Source of the DNA: Chloroflexota bacterium
GTDB taxonomy: Bacteria; Chloroflexota; Anaerolineae; Anaerolineales; Villigracilaceae
Direction of reading: 5' to 3'
DNA length: 23,127 nucleotides
Assembly: GCA_016191985.1 (NCBI GenBank)
Contig: JACPVB010000102.1
Location: 1 to 23,127, forward strand
Below the pieces are notes generated by a model that saw nothing but the letters and a program-made list of their open reading frames with translations, had not been told where the DNA came from and made no database searches. Shown here piece after piece: positions 6,420 through 13,021 of this stretch; the stretch's first letter is position 1; every line of letters begins with the position of its first letter. The translations under genes were made by a program, and so were the position numbers.

Positions 6420-6944
6420 AATCTTTTCACCACTCTCCGGTAACTGAGACAATTGCCAATACTTGCGGTTGTGATAAACCAATGCCTGTCCTTCACCCGA
6501 ACCGCGCGCCGCAAGCACTTCCGCAATGAACAAGGTATTCATGCCGGCATTAAAGGTTTCAACTACACGGCAATCCATCCAGGCCAGGCCGCCGACGATC
6601 AACGGGGAACCGGTGACAAGTGTTTCTGTTTGCAGCCCGGAAAAACGGTCCACGATCTCGGGAAAATGGCCCGCAAAAATCTCGGAAATTTTGGATTGCG
6701 CCGCGGAAAGTATGGTTAAACCAAAAGCACGCGAACCCATCACCATTTCATGTGTGCGCGTGGATTGTTGCAGCGAAACCGTTATCAGGGCCGGGTCCAG
6801 CGAAATGGACGTGAACGAGTTCACCGTCATGCCGTGTTTCTGGCCTTCGTGCACCGCAGCCACAACCGTCACACCTGCCGACCAGGCACGCATCGCGCTC
6901 CGCAGGTTTTCAGCATCAAGGGTCATAAGAGTTGATTTCTCCAT
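6417..6944 (-). CDS. Flavin reductase-like, FMN-binding protein
   Basis: The 175-residue protein belongs to the flavin reductase-like FMN-binding family (split beta-barrel). Typical features are AWSAGVTVVAA near residue 20, then GMTVNSFTSISLDPALITVSL (about 38-58) for flavin binding, and FGLTILSAAQ. Members either reduce flavin with NAD(P)H for a partner oxygenase or act as flavoprotein oxidoreductases. No partner monooxygenase is adjacent. The frame extends upstream, but TTGACT-17 nt-TATGAT ends 9 nt before the ATG at 6944, which fixes the start and points to a leaderless or near-leaderless transcript. No SD is present. Confidence 0.88.
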   Translation of the reverse strand: MEKSTLMTLDAENLRSAMRAWSAGVTVVAAVHEGQKHGMTVNSFTSISLDPALITVSLQQSTRTHEMVMGSRAFGLTILSAAQSKISEIFAGHFPEIVDRFSGLQTETLVTGSPLIVGGLAWMDCRVVETFNAGMNTLFIAEVLAARGSGEGQALVYHNRKYWQLSQLPESGEKI

Positions 6945-6953
6945 CGTAATCTC

Positions 6954-6982
6954 ATCATAATTGTGAGGCACAGCCGAGTCAA
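6954..6982 (-). promoter_or_regulatory. Sigma-70-type promoter of the flavin reductase-like gene
   Basis: The minus strand has TTGACT (6977-6982), a 17-nt spacer and TATGAT (6954-6959). The predicted start point falls within about 3 nt of the ATG at 6944. Confidence 0.7.
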
Positions 6983-7036
6983 GCGAAAAATTCAATGGCT
7001 TGAAACAGCCGTCCGCTGGTATTGAAGCGAATGAAG

Positions 7037-7222
7037 GCGCGAATCCTTACCTTAACTCACGTTGCCGTCTTTATTCCTTGATCCGTTTTTGACCTAGATT
7101 TCTTAACGCAAAGTCGCCAAGACGCTAGGATTCGATGATTTTCCCTTAGCGACTCCCCAGACACTGCCCGCCAGGGCAAGTGTGCGGCTTTGCGTTAAAT
7201 CTTGCGCGAATCCTTACCTTAA
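7037..7222. repeat. Repeat-rich intergenic region
   Basis: The 312-bp gap 6945-7256 contains no gene that I can support. An exact 19-bp direct repeat GCGCGAATCCTTACCTTAA occurs at 7037-7055 and 7204-7222. Between the copies are the inverted arms TTAACGCAAAG (7103-7113)/CTTTGCGTTAA (7188-7198) and a hairpin repeat at 7162-7184. The direct repeats could mark an inserted or duplicated module. Confidence 0.65.
7162..7184. repeat. Short dispersed hairpin repeat (second copy)
   Basis: Inverted copy of the unit at 786-808. The core here is GCCC-GCCA-GGGC. Two differences from the other copy (C for G and G for C) keep the stem paired. Confidence 0.6.
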
Positions 7223-7240
7223 ATTCATTTCATAATCGCA

Positions 7241-7249
7241 TGGTAAACT
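7241..7249 (+). promoter_or_regulatory. Extended -10 element, leaderless spacing
   Basis: TGG-TAAACT with the hexamer ending 7 nt before the ATG at 7257 and no SD between. This is the same spacing as at 1687-1700. The -35 is weak or absent, as is common with an extended -10. Confidence 0.45.
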
Positions 7250-7256
7250 CGCACCC

Positions 7257-8489
7257 ATGTCTAAAAAAACCAGAAATATTCTTTTGGCCGCTACGGGTGT
7301 GATCCTGTTGGCGGTCTTGGTGTATCAAATCCCATTCGTCAAATCACGTTTATCATGGCGAATTGAAGTATTTCAAATTTATGTAAAAAATGCGATCAAT
7401 CCGCCGGGGCCGGTGCCTACAGCCCTGCCAGTCACTCCGATCCCGGTTACACCAACCAGCGCCGCGACCGGTACACCCGTTGCCCAACTTGCTCCTTCCA
7501 TCACGCCCACAGCCACCTTCCCACCGCTGCCTGCGCAAGCATTTATGACATCTCCGCCGTACGAAAAACAGACCCCCAACAACTGCGGTCCTGCCACGCT
7601 TTCGATGGCGCTGCATATGTATGGTTGGGAAGGCAAACAAAGCGACATTTCCGATTTAATTAAACCCGTTTCGCAGGATCGCAACGTCAATCCGGAGGAG
7701 CTTCGTTACTACGTCCGCACGCAGGCGGGCTGGTTAAATCTTGAATATCGAGTCGGTGGAAATATTGAATTACTCAAACGCCTGCTCGCAGCGAATTATC
7801 CAGTCATTGTGGAAAGCGTTACAGCGCTCAACCCCGGCGACGCCCTCGGCCCCACCGATGATCTTTGGGCGGCGCATTACCTTCTTATCACCGGCTATGA
7901 TGATGCGGCACAGGAATTCACCGTTCAGGATGCATATCGCGGCCCGGACTTGAAAATCTCCTACGCCCAGCTTGAAGCAGACTGGAGGCCGTTCAACAAT
8001 TTATACATCGTGATGTACTTTCCACAATTTGAAGAGGAAATGAAAACCCTGCTCGCCTCAGACTGGGACCCGGACCTGAATCGGCAAAATGCTTTGACCT
8101 CCTCCCAAGCCGCCACTGCCACCGATTCCGCCGATGCATTTTCCTGGTTCAACTATGGCAGCAATCTCGTCTATTTTGAACGCTACGAAGAAGCCGCCCT
8201 CGCTTATGATAAAGCCCGTGAGATCGGTCTGCCCCTGCGCATGTTCCGCTATCAATTCGGTCCCTTCCTTGCCTATTTCCATTCAGGCCGAAACGACGAC
8301 CTGCTCGTGTTAACTGACTACGCGCGCGGTGTGACGGAAATGTCTGAAGAGGCGTGGCTGTGGTATGGCTACGGTTTGTATCGCAAAGGCGACTATGAGG
8401 GTGCGCTCAAAGCCTGGCAAAAGGCGGACAGCATCAACCCCAATTTCTTTGAAGACCAAGCGCAAAAAGCCATTCAATTGATTCAATAA
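7257..8489 (+). CDS. Membrane-anchored C39-like cysteine peptidase with TPR tail
   Basis: The 410-residue protein has an N-terminal membrane helix (about residues 8-27), a Thr/Pro-rich linker (about 50-92) and a C39-like peptidase domain (about 95-240). The catalytic set is visible: Gln105 and Cys110 in QTPNNCGPATLSM, His207 in HYLLITGYDD, and Asp225 in VQDAY. TPR-like helices occupy about 290-408. C39-like proteins cleave peptides, often leader peptides or cell-surface substrates; here the domain is inferred to be outside the membrane and no ABC exporter or peptide precursor is seen. The stop codon overlaps the start of the next gene (TAATG), so the FGE-like lipoprotein is probably translated with it. 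Confidence 0.88.
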   Translation: MSKKTRNILLAATGVILLAVLVYQIPFVKSRLSWRIEVFQIYVKNAINPPGPVPTALPVTPIPVTPTSAATGTPVAQLAPSITPTATFPPLPAQAFMTSPPYEKQTPNNCGPATLSMALHMYGWEGKQSDISDLIKPVSQDRNVNPEELRYYVRTQAGWLNLEYRVGGNIELLKRLLAANYPVIVESVTALNPGDALGPTDDLWAAHYLLITGYDDAAQEFTVQDAYRGPDLKISYAQLEADWRPFNNLYIVMYFPQFEEEMKTLLASDWDPDLNRQNALTSSQAATATDSADAFSWFNYGSNLVYFERYEEAALAYDKAREIGLPLRMFRYQFGPFLAYFHSGRNDDLLVLTDYARGVTEMSEEAWLWYGYGLYRKGDYEGALKAWQKADSINPNFFEDQAQKAIQLIQ

Positions 8490-9424
8490 TGAAAAAAAAC
8501 ATCATCCTTTCCCTCACACTGCTTTTCATTGCAGCGTGTCAATCCACGCCGGCGGTTTTGACAGAATCTCCCGCAACCGAAACCCCAACAGCAACCGTTG
8601 CGCCAACTGAAATTCCCTCCTCGCCCACCCCGCAAGCAAGCTCCACGCCGGAGACGGTGAAAATCTCCCCAACCGACGGGATGACCCAGCTCTTCGTCCC
8701 TGCGGGTGTATTCTTCATGGGCGGCATGGATGTGTACCGTGAGAGCGATGAACTCCCCGCGCATGAAGTACGCATCGATGCTTTCTGGATCGACCAGGTG
8801 GAAGTGACCAACGGCATGTATAACCTGTGCGTGCAGGCGGATTCATGCAGGCCACCCGTATTGAACAGCTCGGATAATCGCCCAGAGTATTTTGGAAACG
8901 CAAAGTTTCAGGATTATCCCGTTGTCAATGTCACCTGGTATGACGCGAATGTCTATTGTCAATGGACGGGACGGCGCCTCCCCACCGAAGCGGAATGGGA
9001 ACGCGCCGCACGTGGAGATGACAAACGTAATTTTCCCTGGGGCGATGAACCGCCCAATGAATACAACTCCAATTCATTGAATATCGTTGGGGATACTTCA
9101 CGAGTGGGTTCGTATGCCGAAGGCGCGAGTCCATTTGGCGTGCTGGATCTGGCTGGCAATGTTTGGGAATGGGTGATGGATCGATATCGCCCGGACTATT
9201 ACGGGAAATCCCCTTCTGAGAATCCAGATGGCCCTTCCGAAGAGGAAGTCTTCAACAATTTGCGGGTGATGCGCGGCGGTTCATTTCAAGATGACTGGGT
9301 GATCTTGCGTCTTGCAAATCGTGCTTTTCTTGAGGGGCCAGACCCGTCTGCACAGAATACGGATGATGCTTTTTATGGAAAAAGTTCATCAAAGATCGGC
9401 TTTCGTTGCGCGGCGGATGATTGA
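8489..9424 (+). CDS. FGE/sulfatase-modifying-factor-domain lipoprotein 1
   Basis: The 311-residue protein starts with a lipoprotein signal (lipobox IAAC, lipidated Cys17) and a Thr/Pro/Ser-rich linker (about 18-62). The rest is a formylglycine-generating-enzyme-like domain: FVPAGVFFMGG, DQVEVTNGMYNLC, YPVVNVTWYDANVYCQW, GRRLPTEAEWERAARG, GNVWEWVMDRY, MRGGSFQDDW and a final IGFRCAADD. The paired active-site cysteines of true FGE are not seen between RGGSF and GFRCA, so it probably does not make formylglycine. A binding or structural role at the cell surface is more likely. The start overlaps the stop of the C39-like gene by one base. It is a clear paralogue of the gene at 10516-11442. Confidence 0.9.
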   Translation: MKKNIILSLTLLFIAACQSTPAVLTESPATETPTATVAPTEIPSSPTPQASSTPETVKISPTDGMTQLFVPAGVFFMGGMDVYRESDELPAHEVRIDAFWIDQVEVTNGMYNLCVQADSCRPPVLNSSDNRPEYFGNAKFQDYPVVNVTWYDANVYCQWTGRRLPTEAEWERAARGDDKRNFPWGDEPPNEYNSNSLNIVGDTSRVGSYAEGASPFGVLDLAGNVWEWVMDRYRPDYYGKSPSENPDGPSEEEVFNNLRVMRGGSFQDDWVILRLANRAFLEGPDPSAQNTDDAFYGKSSSKIGFRCAADD

Positions 9425-9500
9425 GAAGTTTTTTTAAATATGAAGGCGCAGAGTCAAAGGGAAAAAACTGTCAGTAAAAGGTTTTCGAATGCAAGGTTAT

Positions 9501-9560
9501 GTACCGCAACACACCGTTTTGGCGGCAAATTTGCCGTTCGCAACATAAATGTTGCGGTAC
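9501..9560. repeat. Nested hairpin repeat between convergent genes
   Basis: The outer arms GTACCGCAACA (9501-9511) and TGTTGCGGTAC (9550-9560) are exact inverts. Inside are CGGCAAATTTGCCG (9523-9536) and CGCAACAT-AA-ATGTTGCG (9539-9556), so the right arm has two alternative partners. The 9425-9633 gap has no gene that I can support. The element may serve as a shared terminator region for the FGE-like gene and the response regulator. Confidence 0.6.
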
Positions 9561-9633
9561 TGTAAAAAGAACGTCAGCGGGGAGTATGCTTTTTGGAACA
9601 AGATACAGCCGTCCGTTTAAGAGAGAGGCGGGG

Positions 9634-10335
9634 TCAGTCTTCCACGAAGCTGTACCCACCAGGCCAGGTTTTGATGAGTTGGGAGTCGCCGGCTTCTTCT
9701 TCCAATTTTTTTCTTAAGCGATAGACAACGTTCTTCAGCAAAACGATATCACCTTCGGCGCCCCATACAGTTTGGATAATTTCTTCGGCAGGGAAAACGT
9801 AGCCGGGGCGGCTCATCAAGAGATGTAAGAGTCGGAATTCGAGATTGGTGAGTTTGATCTCCTCATCGTTCGAGCCAACGGCAGAGCGATGTGAAGGGTC
9901 GAGCCGAAGCCGCCCCGTTTGACGCGGAGTCATCGGCTCGGTCCAACTGCGGCGTGACCAGGCAATGATCTTGGCAAGGAAGATGGCGGGGCTGATGGGT
10001 TTGACGACGCATTCATCCACACCATTTTGGTAGGCTTCCAAAATTTCAGCCTCGTTGTTATATGGAAGAAAAAGCAGGATCGGGCTGTTACCCATGGATC
10101 GGAATTTGCGGCAGAGTTCCATGCGCTGGGGATGCGGGGCGTTGAGATCGACAACGATCAGGTCGGGGATCTCTTCTACAGAGCGTTCCATGGCGCGCTG
10201 AACGGAGGTTTCAAGGATGGCCACCAGGCCTTTTTCGCGGATGATGTAACTCCAGATGGGTGCAGTTGCATCCTGGTCGCAGACGATGAAGACGCGCGGG
10301 GTGTTTTGAGAAGAGGGGAATGGGTTGTTGGTCAT
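9634..10335 (-). CDS. OmpR/PhoB-type response regulator (orphan)
   Basis: The 233-residue protein has an N-terminal receiver domain (about 13-130). The predicted phosphorylation site is Asp63 in LIVVDLNAP, the acidic pocket includes Asp20/Asp22 in VCDQD, and Lys112 lies in VVKPISP. The C-terminal winged-helix DNA-binding domain (about 140-232) shows LTNLEFRLLHLLMSRPG, VWGAEGD, KNVVYRLRKKLEE and WPGGYSF. No sensor kinase is adjacent. The ATG at 10335 has GGAAAG 5 nt upstream, preferred over an in-frame ATG 14 codons earlier. It is divergent from the second FGE-like lipoprotein gene and shares a 180-bp intergenic region with two inverted repeats, so it may control that gene; this is inference. 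Confidence 0.9.
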   Translation of the reverse strand: MTNNPFPSSQNTPRVFIVCDQDATAPIWSYIIREKGLVAILETSVQRAMERSVEEIPDLIVVDLNAPHPQRMELCRKFRSMGNSPILLFLPYNNEAEILEAYQNGVDECVVKPISPAIFLAKIIAWSRRSWTEPMTPRQTGRLRLDPSHRSAVGSNDEEIKLTNLEFRLLHLLMSRPGYVFPAEEIIQTVWGAEGDIVLLKNVVYRLRKKLEEEAGDSQLIKTWPGGYSFVED

Positions 10336-10389
10336 AAAATCTTTCCGTGAATGTGTAAAAATCGGTGAAAAATCCACAGACTAACAATA

Positions 10390-10408
10390 GTGTAAGTCAA
10401 TTCTACAC
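10390..10408. promoter_or_regulatory. Candidate operator: GTGTA-N9-TACAC
   Basis: An inverted repeat in the divergent intergenic region. On the minus strand it overlaps TAGAAT, a possible -10 of the response regulator gene. It could be a regulator binding site, but the arms are only 5 bp. Confidence 0.35.
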
Positions 10409-10473
10409 CATTTAGTCACAAGAAGTCGTAAATTTTTACTGAAATATTACTTTTGGGGGATTAGGAAATAAGT

Positions 10474-10511
10474 CCTCCTTTTGTATACTGATGACATATT
10501 ACAAAAGGAGG
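10474..10511 (+). promoter_or_regulatory. Perfect 12-bp inverted repeat over -10 and SD
   Basis: CCTCCTTTTGTA (10474-10485) is exactly inverted as TACAAAAGGAGG (10500-10511), with a 14-nt loop. The right arm contains the AGGAGG SD of the FGE-like gene at 10516, and the left arm reaches into TATACT (10484-10489), a possible -10. If transcription starts upstream, the RNA hairpin would hide the SD. If it starts after TATACT, the repeat acts as a DNA operator instead. Confidence 0.7.
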
Positions 10512-10515
10512 CTCC

Positions 10516-11442
10516 ATGAAAAAATTATTCCCAATTCTGATGGCCCTGGTTTTGCTCCTCTCGGCCTGTCAACTGGGCGGACAGGCAGAACCTACAGCAA
10601 TCCCCCTGCCCACCGCTTTCCCGACCAACACCCCCTCAGCCAATGCGCCCGCCGAACAAGGCGGTGAAGCTGGTTCCGAGCGCGCATCCTCTGTGGATGG
10701 CATGCCCCAGGTTTTCATCCCGGATGGCACCTTCCGCATGGGCGGCATGGATTCGGATGTGAAGAAGGATGAACAGCCCGATCACAACGTCACCTTGAAG
10801 GGTTTTTGGATGGACAAGCTGGAAGTGACAAACGCCATGTACACCTTGTGTGCTCAGGCTGGCGGCTGCGAACCGCCCCAGCGTTTGAATTCGGAAGGCC
10901 GCGAGTCCTATTTTAATAATGCAGAATTTAGCGATTACCCTGTTGTTTATGTTACCTGGGGGCAGGCACTAGATTATTGCAAATGGGCCGGACGCCGCTT
11001 ACCGACCGAGGCAGAATGGGAACGCGCCGCTCGTGGTGACGATTTCCGCACCTACCCATGGGGTGATGACCGCCCGGATTCTTCACGCGGTAACTTCAAC
11101 TACTTTGTTGGGGATACCACCCGCGTAGGCAACTTCCCCGCTGGCGCAAGTCCATTCGGTATCCTGGATATGTCAGGCAATGTGGCGGAATGGGTCAACG
11201 ATTACTATGATTCCGATTACTACAGCCAGGGCGTTACGATGAACCCGCCCGGCCCCAGTTCTCGCAGTAAGTTCTTCAACCGCGTGGTGCGTGGTGGTTC
11301 GTTCCAGGATGCGTTCATGGATGTCCGTGTCTCAAAGCGTTCTTCGGTCCGCGGCTCGAACCTGGATGCTTCGGATATTTACTCGGAAGATTACCTCGGC
11401 GAATTTTCACCCAAGATCGGTTTCCGCTGCGCTTCAGACTAA
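10516..11442 (+). CDS. FGE/sulfatase-modifying-factor-domain lipoprotein 2
   Basis: The 308-residue protein has a lipoprotein signal (lipobox LSAC, lipidated Cys18), a short Pro/Ala-rich linker (about 25-55) and an FGE-like domain. Landmarks are FIPDGTFRMGG, DKLEVTNAMYTLC, YPVVYVTWGQALDYCKWAGRR, LPTEAEWERAARG, GNVAEWVNDYY, VRGGSFQDAF and IGFRCASD. It lacks the cysteine pair of catalytic FGE, as does its paralogue at 8489, so the domain probably binds a ligand. SD AGGAGG lies 4 nt before the ATG, inside a perfect inverted repeat that may control access to it. A terminator follows at 11463. It is divergent from the response regulator. Confidence 0.9.
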   Translation: MKKLFPILMALVLLLSACQLGGQAEPTAIPLPTAFPTNTPSANAPAEQGGEAGSERASSVDGMPQVFIPDGTFRMGGMDSDVKKDEQPDHNVTLKGFWMDKLEVTNAMYTLCAQAGGCEPPQRLNSEGRESYFNNAEFSDYPVVYVTWGQALDYCKWAGRRLPTEAEWERAARGDDFRTYPWGDDRPDSSRGNFNYFVGDTTRVGNFPAGASPFGILDMSGNVAEWVNDYYDSDYYSQGVTMNPPGPSSRSKFFNRVVRGGSFQDAFMDVRVSKRSSVRGSNLDASDIYSEDYLGEFSPKIGFRCASD

Positions 11443-11462
11443 AACTGAAAGTTGATTCTAAA

Positions 11463-11495
11463 AGCCGTCAGAGATTTCTGGCGGCTATTTTATTT
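11463..11495 (+). terminator. Intrinsic terminator of FGE-like gene 2
   Basis: AGCCGTCAGA (11463-11472) pairs with TCTGGCGGCT (11477-11486) with one G-U pair and a 4-nt loop, followed by ATTTTATTT. Confidence 0.8.
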
Positions 11496-11522
11496 GACGC
11501 ACCCTTTTAGCTATGGTATTAT
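11494..11522 (+). promoter_or_regulatory. Promoter of the metK riboswitch leader
   Basis: TTGACG (11494-11499), a 17-nt spacer and TATTAT (11517-11522). The predicted start lies near 11529, just before the riboswitch aptamer. Confidence 0.75.
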
Positions 11523-11553
11523 CCCGACACAAATCAATAGCCCTGATACGGCG

Positions 11554-11662
11554 CTCTTATCCAGAGAGACGGAGGGACCGGCCCTGCGATGTCTCGACAA
11601 CCAGTCAGCGAAAGTTGAATATGGTGCCAAATCCGACAGATTTATTTTCTGGGAGATGAGAG
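11554..11662 (+). promoter_or_regulatory. SAM-I (S-box) riboswitch aptamer
   Basis: The S-box consensus is clear: CTCTTATCCAGAGAGACGGA opens P1 and the kink-turn region, GGGACCGGCCC and GACAACC follow, then GGTGCCAAATCC, and GATGAGAG closes P1 against CTCTTATC. It binds S-adenosylmethionine. A terminator hairpin follows at 11681 and metK starts at 11740, so high SAM should reduce metK transcription. Confidence 0.95.
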
Positions 11663-11680
11663 GGTAGATAAGCATAATGC

Positions 11681-11723
11681 AAACTTGCCCTTTCGCGTGC
11701 TGAAAGGGCAAGTTTATTTTCTT
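11681..11723 (+). terminator. Riboswitch expression-platform terminator
   Basis: A perfect 14-bp stem AAACTTGCCCTTTC (11681-11694)/GAAAGGGCAAGTTT (11702-11715) with a 7-nt loop, then ATTTTCTT. It lies between the S-box aptamer and the metK SD. Confidence 0.9.
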
Positions 11724-11739
11724 AAGGAGAAACAAAAAA

Positions 11740-12951
11740 ATGTCAAATACTTTTATGTCATCACCCAGCCTGATGTTCACATCAGAATCGGTGACAGAAG
11801 GACATCCGGATAAGATCTGTGATCAAATTTCGGATGCGGTATTGGATGCCTGCCTGGAGCAGGATAATATGTCTCGTGTAGCATGTGAGACGGCCGTCAA
11901 GACCGGTTTCGTGGCGTTGTTGGGAGAAATCACCACCAATGCTTATGTGAATTTTGACGAGCTTGTCCGCAAGGTTGTGAATGAAATCGGATACGACAGC
12001 AGCGACAAAGGCTTTGATGGAAATACCTGCGCCGTGCTTTCAGCCGTTGCCAGCCAAAGCGCGGACATTGCCCTGGGTGTGGACCATGCGCTGGAAGATA
12101 AAAGCGGTGAAATGAAAGATGTCGGCATTGAACATGTCGGCGCGGGCGACCAGGGCATGATGTTCGGCTTTGCCTGTAATGAGACATCCACATTGATGCC
12201 GATGCCAATTTATATGGCGCATAAATTATCCCGCTGCCTGAGCGAACTCCGCAAAGATGGCACACTCCCCTGGCTGCGCCCCGATGGCAAGAGTCAGGTA
12301 ACCGTGGAATATTCAGAAGGCAAACCAAAGCGCATTGACACCGTTCTTATTTCCACCCAGCACGCGCCTGATATTTCCCATGCCGAGATCGTTGAACAGA
12401 TCAGCGAACATATTATTTACCCAACTTTGCCGGATGGTTTGGTTGATAAAAATTTAAAAATATTTGTGAACCCCACCGGGCGTTTTGTGATCGGCGGTCC
12501 CATGGGTGATGCGGGTGTGACGGGACGCAAGATCATCGTGGATACCTACGGCGGCATGGGCCGTCATGGCGGCGGCGCGTTCTCCGGGAAAGACCCCACA
12601 AAAGTGGACCGCTCCGCCGCGTATGCCGCGCGCTATGTTGCCAAGAACATTGTCGCCGCTGGCCTGGCTGACCGCGTGGAAGTGCAGGTTGCTTACGCTA
12701 TTGGCGTAGCTCACCCGCTCTCCGTCAATGTGGAGACCTTTGGCACCGCCAAGATCGCGGATGAAAAGATTTCCGCACTCGTCAGCGAACAATTTGATCT
12801 GCGCCCCGGCGCAATCATCCGTGACCTCGACCTGCGCCGCCCCATCTATCGCAAGACCGCCGCGTACGGTCACTTTGGCCGCGACGATATCGAATTCCCC
12901 TGGGAACGCACCGATAAGGCCGAGGCTTTGAAGAAGGCTGCGGGGTTGTAG
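11740..12951 (+). CDS. metK: S-adenosylmethionine synthetase
   Basis: The 403-residue enzyme makes S-adenosylmethionine from methionine and ATP in the cytoplasm. Family motifs are intact: GHPDKICDQISDAVLDA near residue 20, GAGDQGMMFGFA (about 137-148) and the phosphate-binding loop GGGAFSGKDPTKVDRSAAY (about 282-300). The length is normal for bacterial MetK. AAGGAG lies 9 nt before the ATG at 11740. It is preceded by a SAM-I riboswitch and its terminator, so it is controlled by its own product. A strong terminator follows at 12983. It is transcribed alone. Confidence 0.98.
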   Translation: MSNTFMSSPSLMFTSESVTEGHPDKICDQISDAVLDACLEQDNMSRVACETAVKTGFVALLGEITTNAYVNFDELVRKVVNEIGYDSSDKGFDGNTCAVLSAVASQSADIALGVDHALEDKSGEMKDVGIEHVGAGDQGMMFGFACNETSTLMPMPIYMAHKLSRCLSELRKDGTLPWLRPDGKSQVTVEYSEGKPKRIDTVLISTQHAPDISHAEIVEQISEHIIYPTLPDGLVDKNLKIFVNPTGRFVIGGPMGDAGVTGRKIIVDTYGGMGRHGGGAFSGKDPTKVDRSAAYAARYVAKNIVAAGLADRVEVQVAYAIGVAHPLSVNVETFGTAKIADEKISALVSEQFDLRPGAIIRDLDLRRPIYRKTAAYGHFGRDDIEFPWERTDKAEALKKAAGL

Positions 12952-12982
12952 TTCGTGATGCGTAATTCGTAATTTTAAAAAC

Positions 12983-13015
12983 AGGCCTCCGAGTTCCGAG
13001 AGAACTCGGAGGCCT
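12983..13015. terminator. Bidirectional terminator between metK and panE-like gene
   Basis: A 14-bp stem AGGCCTCCGAGTTC/GAACTCGGAGGCCT with loop CGAGA. TGTGTTTT follows on the right, and on the minus strand TGTTTTTAAAA follows on the left, so both convergent genes can use it. Confidence 0.9.
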
Positions 13016-13021
13016 TGTGTT

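Noticed and set aside
7037..7222. CRISPR array
   Set aside because: Only two copies of a 19-bp unit 148 bp apart, with no regular spacers and no cas genes.
8489..11442. Catalytic formylglycine-generating enzymes
   Set aside because: The fold is clear but the paired active-site cysteines are missing in both proteins, and no sulfatase gene is nearby.
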